From Alphaproteobacteria bacterium (lineage in GTDB: Bacteria > Pseudomonadota > Alphaproteobacteria > Rhodospirillales > Casp-alpha2): 64,000 nt of DNA. The position numbers were made by a program, and so were the translations under genes. The notes beneath the pieces are model-generated. The model made no database searches and had not been told where the DNA came from. It saw nothing but the letters and a program-made list of their open reading frames with translations. This document shows, piece after piece, positions 36,343 through 45,176 of the stretch. Position 1 is the stretch's first letter, and every line of letters begins with the position of its first letter. The stretch covers positions 120,552 to 184,551 of the forward strand of contig JAJRRU010000019.1 in assembly GCA_024279135.1 (NCBI GenBank). Direction: 5' to 3'.

Positions 36343-36846
36343 ATGCGTATTTCCCTGATTGTTGCCATGGCGGAAAATGGTGTCATCGGACGGGACGGCG
36401 GTATGCCCTGGCACCTGTCAGAAGATTTGCGCTATTTCAAGAAAATGACCCTGGGCAAACCGGTTATTATGGGACGCAAGACTTTTGCGTCCATTGGCAA
36501 GGCCTTGCCGGGGCGGCCTAACATCGTGATTACCCGCGATGAGACATTTACGGCCGATGGTGTGCATGTAGCAACCAGCGTAAACCACGCTCTGGAGTTG
36601 GCGCGCGCTCTCTGTCTGGCCGAAAAAGAGGTAATGGTAATCGGGGGCGGCCAGATTTATGCCGAAGCCCTGGGACACGCCGATCAGATCTATATGACAC
36701 GAATTCATCAGGCCGTTGATGGTGATACCGTGTTTCCGCCCTTGCAGGAAGATCAATGGCGAGAAGTCTCATGTGTTCCGGGCCGCGAAAATTTTTCCGG
36801 GCAACCTGAGATCAGCTTTGTTATACTGGAGAAGTTAAAATCATAA
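36343..36846 (+). CDS. folA: Dihydrofolate reductase
   Basis: Regenerates tetrahydrofolate after thymidylate synthesis. 167 residues: ISLIVAMAENGVIGRDGGMPWHLSEDL (substrate-binding Met20-loop region, catalytic acid in the SEDL helix), GRKTFASIGKALPGRPNIVITR and VMVIGGGQIYAEAL (NADPH). ATG 36343 follows AAGGA; the frame is open upstream over thyA but the family starts here. Paired with thyA, as often seen. Confidence 0.96.
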   Translation: MRISLIVAMAENGVIGRDGGMPWHLSEDLRYFKKMTLGKPVIMGRKTFASIGKALPGRPNIVITRDETFTADGVHVATSVNHALELARALCLAEKEVMVIGGGQIYAEALGHADQIYMTRIHQAVDGDTVFPPLQEDQWREVSCVPGRENFSGQPEISFVILEKLKS

Positions 36847-36868
36847 AATTTAAAACGGGAGGCTCGTC

Positions 36869-37279
36869 ATGACGAAAGTATCCATGTCCACACAGCTCAA
36901 TGTTTCCGCCGATCAGGCCTGGCAAATGATCGGTGGGTTTAATTCACTGCCTGACTGGCATCCGGCCATTGAAAAAAGTGAATTAACCGAAGCAGGTCAG
37001 ACCCGGACCCTGTCACTGAATGGCGGCGGCAGTATTGTCGAAAAACTGGAAACCGTCGACGACGATGCCCGGACCTATACCTATTCAATTGTCGACAGCC
37101 CGTTGCCGGTTGCTAACTATACCTCGACGATTACCGTCCATAAGACCGAAGATGGTGAATGCCGGGTGGACTGGTCAAGCGATTATGATCCGATTGGTGA
37201 TGCCACGGCTGCCAGCGAAGCCATTCAGGGCATCTATCAGGCCGGGTTCGATAATCTCAAGAAAATGTTTGGCGGCTGA
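36869..37279 (+). CDS. SRPBCC-family (START-like) protein
   Basis: A 136-residue polyketide cyclase/dehydrase-type helix-grip protein: STQLNVSADQAWQMIGGFNSLPDWHP at the N-terminus, then beta-strands with RTLSLNGGGSIVEKLE and YTYSIVDSPLPVANY, ending with the long helix AIQGIYQAGFDNLKKMFGG. Binds a hydrophobic ligand in related proteins; ligand here unknown. GGAGG precedes the ATG. The stop shares one base with the cobC start (TGATG). Confidence 0.87.
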   Translation: MTKVSMSTQLNVSADQAWQMIGGFNSLPDWHPAIEKSELTEAGQTRTLSLNGGGSIVEKLETVDDDARTYTYSIVDSPLPVANYTSTITVHKTEDGECRVDWSSDYDPIGDATAASEAIQGIYQAGFDNLKKMFGG

Positions 37280-38331
37280 TGACGGCAATTGTTCATGGTG
37301 GAGAGCTATCGGCTATCCGCCAGTGTCACCCTGATGCCCCACGCCCGTGGATTGATTTGTCCACCGGCGTAAACCCCAATCCCTGGCCCTGGCAACAGCG
37401 GGTTTCTGATGAGCAGTTGCAGGCGGTCTGTGCACGGCTGCCCGATCATGGGCTGGCCTCGGCATGCCTGAAATCCTGGGTTGCCTATCTGGGGGCCCGC
37501 GACCCGCAGGAATGGACGCTGGCCGCAGGATCGCAAGCCGTGATTAATTTGCTGCCCCAGGTGTTTGCCGGTTATGGGGTCTGTCTGGCTGAACCGACCT
37601 ATGGCGAACATGTTCGAGTATGGCGTAATGCCGGGCGGGCGGTCATACGGTTCAAAGCCCGCTCGATCAATAGCTTCGAAGTGCCGCCTCGTCATGTGGT
37701 GATTGTCACCAACCCGAATAATCCAGACGGGTTTTGTTACGACGTGGATGATTTGTCGGGCCTTGCCCGGCGTTTGGCGGAACAAAACAGTGTGCTGGTT
37801 GTGGACGAGGCTTTTAGTGATGGTGCCACGTCCCTGTCACTGGCGGCACTGGATTTACCGCCAAATATACTGGTCATGCGGTCTTTCGGAAAATTCTTCG
37901 GGCTGGCTGGCTTGCGCATCGGCTGTTTCCGGGCGACGGGTGACTTGCAGCTAGCCTTGCAAAGCCTGCTCGGTCCCTGGCCGGTTAATGCAATGGCGTT
38001 GCTGGTTGCACGCTGTGCGCTGGATGATGGGCCGTGGATTGCCCAGACGCGACAAAAATTGTTGCGAGACAGCAAGGCACTGCGGGAACTTCTCCAGCAA
38101 TCCGGGCTGGAAATTATTGGCGGGACGGATTTGTTTTGTCTGGTCCGCTCACCACTGGCTTGTGAAATAGCCGATCAATTAGCCCAAAGCGGCATTTATA
38201 GCCGCCGTTTTGTTGAAGATGATCAGGTTATTCGGTTCGGCCTTCCGGGTAACGCCGCCGAATTCCAGCGCCTGTCAGATGCATTATTTAACCGACATGC
38301 CAGAGTATTATCAGTAACAGCATCACGCTGA
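37279..38331 (+). CDS. cobC: L-threonine-phosphate decarboxylase-like aminotransferase of cobalamin synthesis
   Basis: PLP-dependent fold-type I enzyme (CobC/CobD type, 350 residues) related to histidinol-phosphate aminotransferase; makes the aminopropanol linker precursor of cobalamin. WIDLSTGVNPNPWP is the family N-terminus; VIVTNPNNPDGF, LVVDEAFSD and the PLP Lys in MRSFGKFFGLAGLRIG follow. Located beside cobS, cobT and cobU, which confirms the B12 role. Its last 44 bases overlap the 3' end of cobS on the other strand. Confidence 0.92.
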   Translation: MTAIVHGGELSAIRQCHPDAPRPWIDLSTGVNPNPWPWQQRVSDEQLQAVCARLPDHGLASACLKSWVAYLGARDPQEWTLAAGSQAVINLLPQVFAGYGVCLAEPTYGEHVRVWRNAGRAVIRFKARSINSFEVPPRHVVIVTNPNNPDGFCYDVDDLSGLARRLAEQNSVLVVDEAFSDGATSLSLAALDLPPNILVMRSFGKFFGLAGLRIGCFRATGDLQLALQSLLGPWPVNAMALLVARCALDDGPWIAQTRQKLLRDSKALRELLQQSGLEIIGGTDLFCLVRSPLACEIADQLAQSGIYSRRFVEDDQVIRFGLPGNAAEFQRLSDALFNRHARVLSVTASR

Positions 38332-39058
38332 TCTCGCATACCTGCTGGATTGCGCCGAGAACATCACCGGTAAAACCCTTGATCTGGTGTCGGGCAATGG
38401 TCGCCATGATGATACAGGCTGTGAACGCTGCTGCGGTGGCAGACAAGGCACCGATTGGCCCGATTAGCCAGATCAGGCAAACTATGGTCAGGATCGTGCC
38501 CGCCATGATACGGGTCAATGGGGGTTTACCCGTATCGTGGGCCAGGCCATCCTTGCGGGCCGGGTCCATATACCGCATGACAAACCCCATCATCAGTCGC
38601 GACAACATGCCCGCAGCGATTAATGCGGCGGTGCCTTTTGCCAGGTCCAGTGAAGACAAGGCACCAATTCGCAAAGTCAGAGAAAGAATCAGAGCGATCA
38701 CCCCGTAGGACCCGACGGCACTATCGCGCATGATATCAAGTTTGCGGTCCAGGGTTTTCCCGCCACCAAACCCGTCTGCCGTATCGGCCAGCCCGTCTTC
38801 GTGAAAAGCACCGCTCAGTAAAATCATGGTGAGGATGGCCAGGGTTGCGGCAATCAGGCTCGCCAGCCCAAGCTCAAGACCAACACCATAGATCGCCGCC
38901 CCGGCTGCGCCGAGCACCGCGCCAACCACCGGAAAGGCCCAGATGCTGGCGTTAAAATTTGGCGGATTGTCAGATACCCGGTGCCAGGGTAGCGCAATGC
39001 GGCTCAGCAGGATAAATGCCGCGGCAATATCGCGTAACGGAGATTTAAGAAGCGCCAC
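38288..39058 (-). CDS. cobS: Adenosylcobinamide-GDP ribazoletransferase
   Basis: Integral membrane enzyme that joins adenosylcobinamide-GDP with alpha-ribazole (phosphate) to form cobalamin. 256 residues, about six helices, with the conserved SGAFHEDGLADTADGFGGGK (acidic metal site) and RKLDIMRDSAVGSYGVIAL. The GTG at 39058 is preferred: AAGAGG precedes it by eight bases; a TTG at 39076 is the upstream alternative. Overlaps the cobT 3' end by 14 bases. Confidence 0.92.
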   Translation of the reverse strand: MALLKSPLRDIAAAFILLSRIALPWHRVSDNPPNFNASIWAFPVVGAVLGAAGAAIYGVGLELGLASLIAATLAILTMILLSGAFHEDGLADTADGFGGGKTLDRKLDIMRDSAVGSYGVIALILSLTLRIGALSSLDLAKGTAALIAAGMLSRLMMGFVMRYMDPARKDGLAHDTGKPPLTRIMAGTILTIVCLIWLIGPIGALSATAAAFTACIIMATIARHQIKGFTGDVLGAIQQVCEISVMLLLIILWHVG

Positions 39059-40067
39059 TAACACCGGCCTCTTCAAATGTGGCCATGCCGTTATGGGTGG
39101 CCAATGCGGCTCGAATAATCAACAGCGCGACCGCTGCCCCGCTGGCCTCGCCCAGACGCATATCCAGGTCCAGAATGGGGCGTTTGTTCAGCTGTTCTGC
39201 CAGACGTTTGTGGCCGGGTTCTTTCGAGGTGTGCGATATCAGCGTGTGGTCCAGTGCGGCCGGGTTGTCAAAGACCAGCGTTGCGGCTGCGGCCGTGGCA
39301 ATGAAACCGTCCAGCAGGACCGGGATGCTGCGGTGACGAGCCTGGATCACGGCTCCGGCGATGGCGGCAAGCTCGCGGCCACCCACGGTGCGCAGGCAAT
39401 CAAAGGCGCTGGTTTGCTGGCCCTTGTGCAATGCCATGGCCCGGGAAACAGCATCATGTTTGGCCGCCAGTCCGGTGGCGTCCACGCCAGTGCCGGGCCC
39501 AATCCAGTCGTCCGGGGTGCCGCCAAAGACCGCTTGGGCGATGGCCGCTGCTGAGGTGGTATTGCCAATGCCCATCTCGCCGACCAGAACCATGTCAGCC
39601 GTCTCGGGTACGGCGTCGGCTCCGGCTTGCAGGGCGGCACAACATTCGGCTTCGCTCATGGCCGGGGCGGTGGAAAAATCACAGGTCGGTTTGTCCAGAT
39701 CAAGCGCCATGACTTTTAGCTCGGCACCGGCCAGTCGGGTCAGTTGGTTGATGGCCGCCCCACCGGCTTCGAAGTTCAACACCATCTGGTGAGTTACCTC
39801 GGGCGGATAGGCCGAAATACCGCGCGCGGTGACCCCGTGATTTCCGGCAAATACCAGACACACAGGTGTATTTATTTCAGGTTTTTCACGACCCTGCCAA
39901 GCCGCCATCCACAGGGCTATTTCCTCCAGCCTGCCGAGCGAGCCTTGCGGTTTGGTCAACTGGTCCTGGCGTGCTTCGGCTGAGGCGCGCGAGGCCTCCG
40001 ATGAGGTTGGCAGGTTCGCCAGTGCAATGGATAGGTCTGCGGTCGTGGTAAAGGATAGCTTGCTCAT
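39045..40067 (-). CDS. cobT: Nicotinate-nucleotide-dimethylbenzimidazole phosphoribosyltransferase
   Basis: Makes alpha-ribazole phosphate from dimethylbenzimidazole and nicotinate mononucleotide. 340 residues, family length. LTKPQGSLGRLEEIALWMAAWQ, VFAGNHGVTARGISAYPPEVT, MVLVGEMGIGNTTSAAAIAQAV and the active-site Glu region (ATFEEAGV) near the C-terminus are conserved. Part of the minus-strand operon cobU-cobT-cobS with essentially no gaps. Its benzimidazole substrate is normally made by BluB, whose gene here is only a remnant. Confidence 0.95.
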   Translation of the reverse strand: MSKLSFTTTADLSIALANLPTSSEASRASAEARQDQLTKPQGSLGRLEEIALWMAAWQGREKPEINTPVCLVFAGNHGVTARGISAYPPEVTHQMVLNFEAGGAAINQLTRLAGAELKVMALDLDKPTCDFSTAPAMSEAECCAALQAGADAVPETADMVLVGEMGIGNTTSAAAIAQAVFGGTPDDWIGPGTGVDATGLAAKHDAVSRAMALHKGQQTSAFDCLRTVGGRELAAIAGAVIQARHRSIPVLLDGFIATAAAATLVFDNPAALDHTLISHTSKEPGHKRLAEQLNKRPILDLDMRLGEASGAAVALLIIRAALATHNGMATFEEAGVSGAS

Positions 40068-40613
40068 TTAGTTTGTTTCCTGATCGGTTTTAAGCGGTAT
40101 GGGAAGACCCGCCACTATTAAATATACGTTGTTGGCCGTCTGGGCGATGGCCTGATTAAGTAATCCGGCCTCATCGCGAAATTCGCGGGCCAGTTTGTTG
40201 TCCGGTACAATGCCCTGACCGACTTCATTGCTGACCAGTATAACCGGCCCCGTTGATTGTTTCAGGGCCGATTGCAGAGCCAATGTGTGGGTCGGGATAT
40301 GGGTCTGTTTTTCCATCTGGTTGCTCAGCCACAAAGTCAGGCAGTCGATCAGCAAGACACGCTCAGGTGTGGCTTGCCGGGCGATGAGTTCTGTCAGTTT
40401 GAGAGGCTCCTCCAGGGTCGTCCAGCGTGCGCCACGGCTGGCGCGATGTCGCTCAATCCGGGCCTGCATTTCGGTGTCGCGGGGCTCGCTGGTCGCAATG
40501 TAGTATGGCTTGATTGCACGCTCGTCACATAGTCTCAGGGCCAGCGTTTCGGCAAACCGGCTTTTGCCGGACCGGGCGCCGCCGATGACGAGGGTAATGT
40601 CTGTGCTGACCAT
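40068..40613 (-). CDS. cobU: Adenosylcobinamide kinase / adenosylcobinamide-phosphate guanylyltransferase
   Basis: Bifunctional enzyme (also called CobP), 181 residues. The P-loop is LVIGGARSGKSRFAETLA; RIERHRASRGARWTTLEEP contains the guanylylated His; LLIDCLTLWLSN and LVSNEVGQGIVPDN follow. First gene of the cobU-cobT-cobS operon. Its start faces the bluB remnant, an arrangement that would once have been a divergent B12 promoter region. Confidence 0.95.
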   Translation of the reverse strand: MVSTDITLVIGGARSGKSRFAETLALRLCDERAIKPYYIATSEPRDTEMQARIERHRASRGARWTTLEEPLKLTELIARQATPERVLLIDCLTLWLSNQMEKQTHIPTHTLALQSALKQSTGPVILVSNEVGQGIVPDNKLAREFRDEAGLLNQAIAQTANNVYLIVAGLPIPLKTDQETN

Positions 40614-40783
40614 AATTGTCCTGTCTTGTTTTGCCCTGTCCCAGGATTGGGCGAGAATATTGCGGCATAAATATCATCTGTCAATTGCCTTAATTGGCAG
40701 TGGTAAAAATAGGCAGGATTGCCGCCGCATTAACGTTGCTTTTTCAGTCTCATAAAAACTGCTTTCAAGACGATTCGCTGGCT

Positions 40784-40888
40784 TTTTCCGATGAGGATCT
40801 CAACGCCGTTTACCGGCCGATTTTTACCCGCCGTGATACCCGTGGCCAGTTCCATGTCGACCCGGTTATCAATTTATCCATTGATTGA
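40784..40888 (+). pseudogene. bluB: 5' remnant of bluB (5,6-dimethylbenzimidazole synthase)
   Basis: The plus strand encodes FSDEDLNAVYRPIFTRRDTR then GQFHVDPV up to 40867. This matches the N-terminal segment of BluB, where Sinorhizobium BluB has an [20 protein letters not shown]-type sequence followed by a PEPL-like turn. After six unrelated codons (INLSID) comes a stop at 40886-40888. The remaining about 170 residues of this flavin-destructase are absent; the adjoining sequence is the 3' end of a receiver gene. The original start is not clear; the frame opens at 40694. Confidence 0.72.
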
Positions 40889-41231
40889 CCACATCGAGAA
40901 AGTTAGCTGTGTCTATGGGTTTTGAGATATAGGCATCACAACCGCTGTTGAGAATATGCTGTTTGTCGCCTTTCATGGCATACGCCGTTGCGACAAGAAT
41001 GGGGATGTGTTTAAGCTCATCATCCTGTTTTAACAATTTGATGTAATGAGTTCCTGAAACTTTGGGCAACTGGATGTCCATGATAATAAGATCAGGGCGG
41101 TGTTGTTTAACCAGATCTATCGCATCACTTCCATCGGGCGATTGCAGAACTTTGAAGCCCTGGGATTCCAGCAGGACGCTGAATAGCTTCATGTTGAGTT
41201 TGTCGTCTTCAACGATCAGGATTGTTTTCAT
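40869..41231 (-). CDS. Single-domain response regulator, DivK-like
   Basis: A 120-residue stand-alone receiver. ILIVEDDKLNMKLF has the acidic pair, LIIMDIQLPKVSG the phosphoacceptor Asp, VATAYAMKGDK the switch Thr, and YISKPID the conserved Lys. The DDxxNxKLF and AMKGDK features are like alphaproteobacterial DivK. No kinase is next to it. Its stop codon lies directly at the breakpoint with the bluB remnant. It is about 60 % identical by eye to the receiver domain encoded at 45177-45941, on the other side of putA. Confidence 0.92.
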   Translation of the reverse strand: MKTILIVEDDKLNMKLFSVLLESQGFKVLQSPDGSDAIDLVKQHRPDLIIMDIQLPKVSGTHYIKLLKQDDELKHIPILVATAYAMKGDKQHILNSGCDAYISKPIDTANFLDVVNQWIN

Positions 41232-41375
41232 GCTGTTACTCTTTTGGTATTAGATTATCGCAGTATAATCCATAAAGTCCTTTCAGAACAGATACCGGGT
41301 TTTTCGGATTGGGTTCTCTCAGTATTAAAAGTATAATCGGTGAGGGGACCATTGTTACACTTAAATTTCCGGCCA

Positions 41376-41414
41376 ACAGGATTCTTCGCGCTGGTGCTGT
41401 CGGTTGAATCCTGT
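41376..41414 (+). promoter_or_regulatory. Inverted repeat upstream of putA
   Basis: ACAGGATTC (41376-41384) and GAATCCTGT (41406-41414) form a perfect 9-base inverted repeat with a 21-base spacer, about 28 bases before the putA Shine-Dalgarno. Each arm contains a GANTC site. It could be an operator or an RNA stem in the putA leader; no U-tract follows, so a terminator is unlikely. Confidence 0.45.
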
Positions 41415-41454
41415 AATACCACAATATAGGGATTTATGTCACAGGAGATGAAAA

Positions 41455-44400
41455 GTGCGCAGTGCCATACAACGGGCATACCTTGCCAACGAGCGAGATA
41501 CTGTTGAACACCTGATCGGCGCCATGAGGCTTGATAACACCCAACGCCGGAACATTGAACTGAGCGCCATTGATCTGGTCGAACAACTGCGGGACGCTAA
41601 ACAACCGGGTATGATGGAGGTGTTCCTCGCGGAATATGGCCTGAGTACCAGAGAGGGCATCTCTCTGATGTGTCTGGCCGAAGCGCTGTTGCGCGTGCCC
41701 GATAGTCTGACCATCGATGATCTGATACAAGACAAGATCGCGCCAGCTAATTGGGGCCGCCATTTGGGTCGTTCGGGCTCTCCGCTGGTCAATGCTTCGA
41801 CCTGGGCGCTGTTGTTGACCGGAAAGGTTATCGCCCCGGAAGATGCCAGTCAGTGGGATGTTGCCGGTACCGTCCGTGCCATGATCAAGCGTGTCGGTGA
41901 TCCGGTGATCCGCCGTGCCGTTGCCCAGTCCATGCGGGTACTTGGCCATCAGTTTGTCCTGGGGTGCGATATTGCAGAGGCCGTTGTACGGGCAGGCGAA
42001 AACGAGTCCGCCGGGTATACCCACTCTTATGACATGCTGGGCGAGGCTGCCCATACGGCCGATGATGCCCGGCGTTATTTCCTGTCTTATTCCAGTGCCA
42101 TCACGGCTTTATCTGTCCGGTGCACATCGCACGATATACGTCAAAATCCGGGGATCTCGGTCAAGCTGTCGGCGTTGCACCCACGCTATGAATTTACCCA
42201 GCGTGACCGGGCGGTCGCGGAATTGATAACCCGGACAACCAGTCTGGCCCTGTTGGCTAAGAATGCCAATATGGGATTTAATATCGATGCCGAGGAAGCC
42301 GACCGGTTGGAACTGTCGCTGGATATCATCGAAGGTGTGCTGGCCAATCCGGATATGAAGGGATGGCATGGTTTCGGTGTCGTTGTACAGGCCTATGGCC
42401 CCCGCGCTCTGTATGTTATTGACTGGCTCAATGAGCTGGCAGAACGCCTGGATCGACGGATTATGGTGCGCCTGGTCAAAGGGGCCTATTGGGACAGCGA
42501 AATAAAGAATGCGCAGGAACAAGGTCTGTCCGGCTATCCGGTTTTCACTCGCAAGGTCTCGACGGATATTTCCTATATGGCCTGTTCGCGCCGGTTGTTT
42601 GACTATGCTGATCGCCTTTACCCGCAATTTGCCACCCATAATGCCCACACCGTCGCCGCCGTACTGAACATGGCGGGAGATTTCAGGGGCTACGAGTTCC
42701 AACGTCTGCATGGCATGGGTGAAAGCCTGTTTGCGCTGCTTCGTGAGCGTCATGATGTGCCATGCCGGATTTATGCTCCGGTTGGCATTCATGAGGATTT
42801 GCTTGCCTATCTGGTGCGCCGCCTGTTGGAAAACGGTGCCAATAGCTCGTTCGTCAATCAGGTGCTGGATATGAGTGTCCCGCCCGTAAAACTGGTTGGT
42901 GATCCGGTAGCCGAGATCGAGACTTTTGATACGGTCGCCAATCCCCGCATTCCGAGCCCGGCTGATCTATTCGGGGCGAGCCGGGTAAACTCAAAGGGCT
43001 GGAACATCTGGGATCCTCTGGAGTTCCAGACTTTGCAGGCTCAGCGGGCGGCATTTAAGGACAAACAATGGCACGCTTCACCATTGATAGACGGTGAGGC
43101 TCGTTCGGGTAGTGACCATCATGTTTATAATCCAGCTCAGCCCGATGACAGGGTCGGGACTGTTGTTCAGGCGTCCAGCGAACAGGTCGAAGCAGCCCTG
43201 TCTTGCGCCCGTGCAGCCCTGGAGGGCTGGCAGGCCCGCAGCCCCGCCCAGCGCGCCGATTGTTTGCGACGCATTGCGGACCTTTATGAGGACAATGCAG
43301 CCGAACTGATGATGCTTGCTGGCCGTGAAGCCGGTAAGACTTTAGCCGATTGTATTGGGGAATTACGCGAGGCCGTGGACTTTTGCCGGTATTATGCCAG
43401 CCAGGCCGAAAACCAGCTTCCCGGCGATGATTGGCGTGAGCGCGGGATATTCCTGTGCATTTCGCCATGGAATTTCCCACTGGCCATCTTTACCGGCCAG
43501 ATTGTCGCTGCCCTGGTAAGCGGGAACACTGTAATTGCCAAACCGGCGGAACAAACCCCGTTGATCGCGGCCCGGGCCGTAGAACTGATGCATGAGGCGG
43601 GTGTTCCCGGTGAGGTCTTGCACCTGTTGCCGGGCAATGGACCCATGGTGGGTGGTGCACTGGTCGCCGATCCGCGCATCGATGGGGTCTGTTTTACCGG
43701 TTCCACCGCAACCGCCCGGATCATTAATCGCGCCATGGCCGATGATGGGAATCCACACGCCGTTCTGATCGCCGAAACGGGCGGGCTTAATGCCATGATC
43801 GTTGATTCCAGTGCCCTGCCGGAACAGGCCGTCGTCGATATCGTCACGGCGGCTTTCCAAAGTGCCGGGCAACGCTGTTCTGCCCTGCGTGTGCTGTTCA
43901 TTCAATCGGATATTGCCGACAATCTTCTACGGCTGCTGAAAGGTGCCATGGATGAACTTTGTATCGGTAATCCGTGGGATCTGGAAACCGATGTTGGTCC
44001 GGTTATCGACGAACAGGCCAAACAAATTATCGAGGCCCATTGCCAGACAATGGAGGAGAATGGTCGCCTGATCCACAAAGTACCCTTGCCCGGAAATATC
44101 GATCCCGCGGCGCATTTTGTATCGCCCGCTGTTTACAGGCTGGATCATATTGCAGAGCTGGAAACAGAAATATTTGGTCCCGTGCTGCATGTGGTGTTAT
44201 TTACAGCCGAAAATCTGGGCTCCATGGTTGATACCATCAATCAACAAGGTTATGGCCTGACTTTGGGGATACATACCCGCATAGACAATCGGGTACAGCA
44301 AATATGCGACCGGGCACGGATTGGTAATATATACGTTAATCGCAACCAGATCGGTGCCGTGGTCGGAGTCCAGCCTTTCGGCGGAGAAGGGCTTTCGGGA

Positions 44401-45162
44401 ACCGGCCCCAAAGCGGGCGGACCGCACTATCTGCCCCGTTTTGTCGTGAACAAGGATGCCTACAGAAAGGGCGAAATCCCGGCAAACCGATCACTGGAAA
44501 ATACTGGATCAGAGGCCGGAGGCAGCCTTGCCGAGGGCATATCAGGGGCTTTGTCTGCTTACGAGCAATGGCACCGTATGGATGAACGTTATGGAATTAT
44601 CGAAAAAGCATCCCGGGCTTGTTCGGCTTCCATCCAGACCAGTATTCAGGAAATACTGGCTTTCCATCCAGACCAGCCCGAAGGTGCGATCGATCTGCCG
44701 GGGCCAACCGGGGAAAGTAACCGCCTGTCGGTCCATGGTCGCGGCGTATTGCTGTGTATGGGTGTTGGCACACCAGAGCAGGATGCCCGTGTGTTTTCTC
44801 AGGCAGCCCTGGCCCTGTTGCTTGGTAATGGTGTGGTGGTTGTGGCGGGTTTGGAAATGCGCCATGAAATGGAAAAATTTATAGCGGGTCTCACACAATC
44901 GGGCGCCCCGGCTGGCTTGCTCTGGGTGGTCAGTGATGTTTGCGTGTCTGAACTGGAAACCGTTTCGGGACTGGCGGGGGCTGTGCTTGAGGCTTCTGGA
45001 GACTATTTCCGCAGCGTGCGGTCAGCCCTGGCATCACGACACGGGGTCATTGTGCCGTTGATCGATGATTTATCGGACTGGCGCCCCATGCAGATCGAGC
45101 GTGCCTTGTGTGTCGATACCACCGCTTCGGGTGGGAACGCCGCCCTTCTGGCATATGCGTGA
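41455..45162 (+). CDS. putA: Bifunctional proline dehydrogenase / glutamate-semialdehyde dehydrogenase
   Basis: Oxidises proline to glutamate. 1235 residues. The FAD-dependent PRODH barrel (about 150-470) shows SVKLSALHPRYE, FNIDAEEADRLELSLDI and MVRLVKGAYWDSEIK. The ALDH domain (about 540-1010) has ISPWNFPLAIFTGQIAAAL-like sequence, the Glu in LIAETGGLNAMIVD and the nucleophile in FQSAGQRCSALRVL. About 200 more C-terminal residues form the ALDH-superfamily-like tail of longer PutAs. There is no N-terminal ribbon-helix-helix, so it is not an autorepressor. GTG start with AGGAG seven bases upstream. Confidence 0.95.
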   Translation: MRSAIQRAYLANERDTVEHLIGAMRLDNTQRRNIELSAIDLVEQLRDAKQPGMMEVFLAEYGLSTREGISLMCLAEALLRVPDSLTIDDLIQDKIAPANWGRHLGRSGSPLVNASTWALLLTGKVIAPEDASQWDVAGTVRAMIKRVGDPVIRRAVAQSMRVLGHQFVLGCDIAEAVVRAGENESAGYTHSYDMLGEAAHTADDARRYFLSYSSAITALSVRCTSHDIRQNPGISVKLSALHPRYEFTQRDRAVAELITRTTSLALLAKNANMGFNIDAEEADRLELSLDIIEGVLANPDMKGWHGFGVVVQAYGPRALYVIDWLNELAERLDRRIMVRLVKGAYWDSEIKNAQEQGLSGYPVFTRKVSTDISYMACSRRLFDYADRLYPQFATHNAHTVAAVLNMAGDFRGYEFQRLHGMGESLFALLRERHDVPCRIYAPVGIHEDLLAYLVRRLLENGANSSFVNQVLDMSVPPVKLVGDPVAEIETFDTVANPRIPSPADLFGASRVNSKGWNIWDPLEFQTLQAQRAAFKDKQWHASPLIDGEARSGSDHHVYNPAQPDDRVGTVVQASSEQVEAALSCARAALEGWQARSPAQRADCLRRIADLYEDNAAELMMLAGREAGKTLADCIGELREAVDFCRYYASQAENQLPGDDWRERGIFLCISPWNFPLAIFTGQIVAALVSGNTVIAKPAEQTPLIAARAVELMHEAGVPGEVLHLLPGNGPMVGGALVADPRIDGVCFTGSTATARIINRAMADDGNPHAVLIAETGGLNAMIVDSSALPEQAVVDIVTAAFQSAGQRCSALRVLFIQSDIADNLLRLLKGAMDELCIGNPWDLETDVGPVIDEQAKQIIEAHCQTMEENGRLIHKVPLPGNIDPAAHFVSPAVYRLDHIAELETEIFGPVLHVVLFTAENLGSMVDTINQQGYGLTLGIHTRIDNRVQQICDRARIGNIYVNRNQIGAVVGVQPFGGEGLSGTGPKAGGPHYLPRFVVNKDAYRKGEIPANRSLENTGSEAGGSLAEGISGALSAYEQWHRMDERYGIIEKASRACSASIQTSIQEILAFHPDQPEGAIDLPGPTGESNRLSVHGRGVLLCMGVGTPEQDARVFSQAALALLLGNGVVVVAGLEMRHEMEKFIAGLTQSGAPAGLLWVVSDVCVSELETVSGLAGAVLEASGDYFRSVRSALASRHGVIVPLIDDLSDWRPMQIERALCVDTTASGGNAALLAYA

Positions 45163-45176
45163 TGGTTGAACAGGTT

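Noticed and set aside
40614..40783. Cobalamin riboswitch between cobU and the bluB remnant
   Set aside because: No B12 box or the other conserved riboswitch elements are recognisable on either strand; only a short GGCAG-containing stretch near 40731.
41455..45162. Trifunctional PutA with autorepressor function
   Set aside because: The N-terminus lacks a ribbon-helix-helix domain; the protein starts directly with the helical PRODH arm.
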